From RGIG5612 sp017511185 (GTDB taxonomy: Bacteria > Bacillota > Clostridia > Lachnospirales > Lachnospiraceae): a stretch of 23,265 nucleotides of DNA. Where the stretch lies: NCBI GenBank assembly GCA_017511185.1, contig JAFWLF010000090.1, forward strand, positions 1 through 23,265, given 5' to 3'. Every line of letters starts with the position of its first letter. Position 1 is the first letter of the stretch. Position numbers and translations under genes: made by a program. The notes below the pieces were generated by a model. The model saw only the letters and a program-made list of their open reading frames with translations. It made no database searches and had not been told where the DNA came from. Below are positions 22,141-23,265 of the stretch, piece after piece.

Positions 22141-23124
22141 ATGAAAAAAACAATAACCCAATTACTTACATCTATAATAACGTTTTTTCTCCTTCTGGGA
22201 TTTTTGTTAAGCCACACGGTTCAAACGCAGGCAGCAAGTATCTCCATAAGTCCAAGTTCGGATTCCATTTATGTGGGAGATATGATAACGGTTACTGTCA
22301 CTATATATGGAAATAAAGTTTTTGCGTATTCCGGGAACATGAACTGTGACAATATCTTTTCCGGATTCACAGGAAAGTTTGTACAGGACTGCAAAGGGGA
22401 AGAGAGTGTCAGCTTCACCTATAATTATCAGGCAGTCACCCCGGGAACGGGCGTTATTTCCGTGAATGGGCTTGAAGTCGCGGTAGATGACCCGGAGGAT
22501 CCGAATAAGACGATCAAAGAGAATCCGGGAGACGCCACGTGTACGATCACGATCAAAGAAAAACGGACAGGCTGGTTCCTGGATAATGGTAAATGGTATT
22601 ATGCCAATAGTTCCGGGGCATTGGTGAAAGGTTGGTTAAAAGACAAAAATACCTGGTATTATCTGGATGCAGTAACTGGAGTCATGCAGACCGGCTGGGT
22701 GAAAGTAGCAGGGACCTGGTACTATATGGCTGCATCTGGAGCAATGCAGACAGGTTGGATCAAAGATGACGGTATCTGGTATTACCTGAATGCTTCCGGT
22801 GCCATGCAGACCGGCTGGGTGAAAGTAGCAGGAATCTGGTACTATATGAATTCGTCCGGAGCGATGCAGACGGGCTGGATCTTGTATCATGATACATGGT
22901 ATTACCTGAAATCTAATGGAGCGATGGCTTCCCGTGAGTGGGTGTCCGGCTATTACTGGCTCAGTTCTAACGGCGCCTGGACCTATCAGCCGGTTGGCTC
23001 CTGGAAGAAAAATGCAACAGGCTGGTGGTTTGGAGATACTTCGGGGTGGTATGCAAAGAATGAAACAGTCCGTATCAACGATGTCTTATACCAGTTTGAT
23101 GATGCCGGATATTGGATCGAGTAA
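22141..23124 (+). CDS. Secreted protein with cell-wall/choline-binding-type repeats
   Basis: A 327-residue exported protein. Residues 1-32 are a signal peptide (MKKTITQLL, hydrophobic core, cut near TQAAS). Residues 33-140 form a beta-sandwich-like domain starting ISISPSSDSIYVGDMITVTV, similar in style to cohesin or Ig-like domains; the match is by pattern only. From about residue 142 come some five to six 20-residue repeats of the type GWxxxxGxWYYxxxSGAMQT (Pfam CW_binding_1), then a divergent tail with GSWKKNATGWWFGD. Such repeats bind choline-bearing teichoic acid or other wall glycans. There is no catalytic domain, so it is probably structural or adhesive. Start support is agga with 8 nt spacing. 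Alternate repeats are nearly identical at the DNA level, 120 nt apart. Confidence 0.88.
   Translation: MKKTITQLLTSIITFFLLLGFLLSHTVQTQAASISISPSSDSIYVGDMITVTVTIYGNKVFAYSGNMNCDNIFSGFTGKFVQDCKGEESVSFTYNYQAVTPGTGVISVNGLEVAVDDPEDPNKTIKENPGDATCTITIKEKRTGWFLDNGKWYYANSSGALVKGWLKDKNTWYYLDAVTGVMQTGWVKVAGTWYYMAASGAMQTGWIKDDGIWYYLNASGAMQTGWVKVAGIWYYMNSSGAMQTGWILYHDTWYYLKSNGAMASREWVSGYYWLSSNGAWTYQPVGSWKKNATGWWFGDTSGWYAKNETVRINDVLYQFDDAGYWIE
22684..22923 (+). repeat. 120-nt tandem higher-order repeat within the wall-binding gene
   Basis: Two successive 120-nt blocks, from 22684 and 22804, each code for two 20-residue repeats. The first 29 nt of the blocks are identical, while the 60-nt half units differ much more. 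This points to duplication of a two-repeat unit after the single repeats had diverged. Confidence 0.7.
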
Positions 23125-23177
23125 AACAGTGCCAGAAAGTGATAAAGAAATAAAAAATGAAATTGCATGTTTTTTTC

Positions 23178-23206
23178 TTGATTTATCATTTTTTTTCGTC
23201 TATAAT
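23178..23206 (+). promoter_or_regulatory. Promoter of tRNA-Leu
   Basis: TTGATT (23178-23183), 17-nt spacer, consensus TATAAT (23201-23206). The predicted start is near 23213, about 30 nt before the tRNA. The leader holds a 7-bp inverted repeat, ttacaac (23215-23221) and gttgtaa (23231-23237). Confidence 0.7.
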
Positions 23207-23242
23207 GCAACACGTTACAACTGAATAACGGTTGTAATACAT

Positions 23243-23265
23243 GCGGATGTGGCGGAATTGGCAGA
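23243..23265 (+). tRNA. tRNA-Leu, 5' end (partial)
   Basis: The last 23 bases, gcggatgtggcggaattggc aga, match the acceptor and D-arm start of bacterial tRNA-Leu. The anticodon lies beyond the window. A consensus promoter stands just upstream. Confidence 0.85.

Noticed and set aside
22684..22923. Regular repeats that might suggest a CRISPR array
   Set aside because: They encode periodic wall-binding units in frame, and the intervening sequence is homologous, not unique spacers.

Overview
The window looks like a chromosomal segment of an anaerobic, Gram-positive gut-type Firmicute, most likely Lachnospiraceae or a close clostridial relative. This is inferred from the gene set: a clostridial HemZ, meso-diaminopimelate dehydrogenase, U32 peptidase, DUF3870, cytidylate-kinase-like proteins, LtrA, a PucR-type regulator, a sortase-type IPKTG surface protein and a wall-binding repeat protein. 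Strong AGGAGG-type ribosome sites and mid-range GC (judged by eye) agree. No phage, insertion sequence, CRISPR array or rearrangement was found.

Layout. 1-892 holds the 3' end of a 23S rRNA followed by tRNA-Asp, Val, Tyr, initiator Met and Phe, with large palindromes in the spacers and no room for a 5S gene directly after the 23S. 893-1131 is a nested palindromic spacer. 1132-5699 is a minus-strand block: a cytidylate-kinase-like gene followed by a sodium/solute symporter fused to a second, degenerate kinase-like domain; then a DUF3870 gene; then an LtrA-family membrane protein. 5814-6815 (minus) is a uroporphyrinogen-decarboxylase/methyltransferase-family protein, divergent from a PucR-type regulator (6965-8509). 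Behind the regulator lie an arylamine N-acetyltransferase and a secreted IPKTG-anchored protein. 10171-12435 (minus) is an acyl-CoA ligase fused to an N-terminal XRE helix-turn-helix, plus a hotdog thioesterase. 12596-15486 (minus) is the proline operon proB-proA-proC. 15691-17112 is glutamine synthetase, divergent from proB, then tRNA-Lys. 17409-18389 is meso-diaminopimelate dehydrogenase. 18442-22063 is a U32 peptidase split over two genes followed by hemZ. 22141-23124 is a secreted wall-binding repeat protein. The window ends inside a tRNA-Leu gene that has its own promoter.

How the genes work together. glnA and proBAC diverge from one 204-bp region and both use glutamate. The ligase and thioesterase can make and hydrolyse an acyl-CoA, and the HTH on the ligase suggests that enzyme and regulator are one polypeptide. 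The kinase-like gene and the symporter carrying a P-loop-less copy of the same domain form an operon in which one domain may sense or partner the other. The decarboxylase-family gene and the PucR regulator form a divergent enzyme/regulator pair. The best candidates for something undescribed are the HTH-ligase fusion with repeats flanking its promoter, and the symporter-pseudokinase fusion with its active-looking paralogue.
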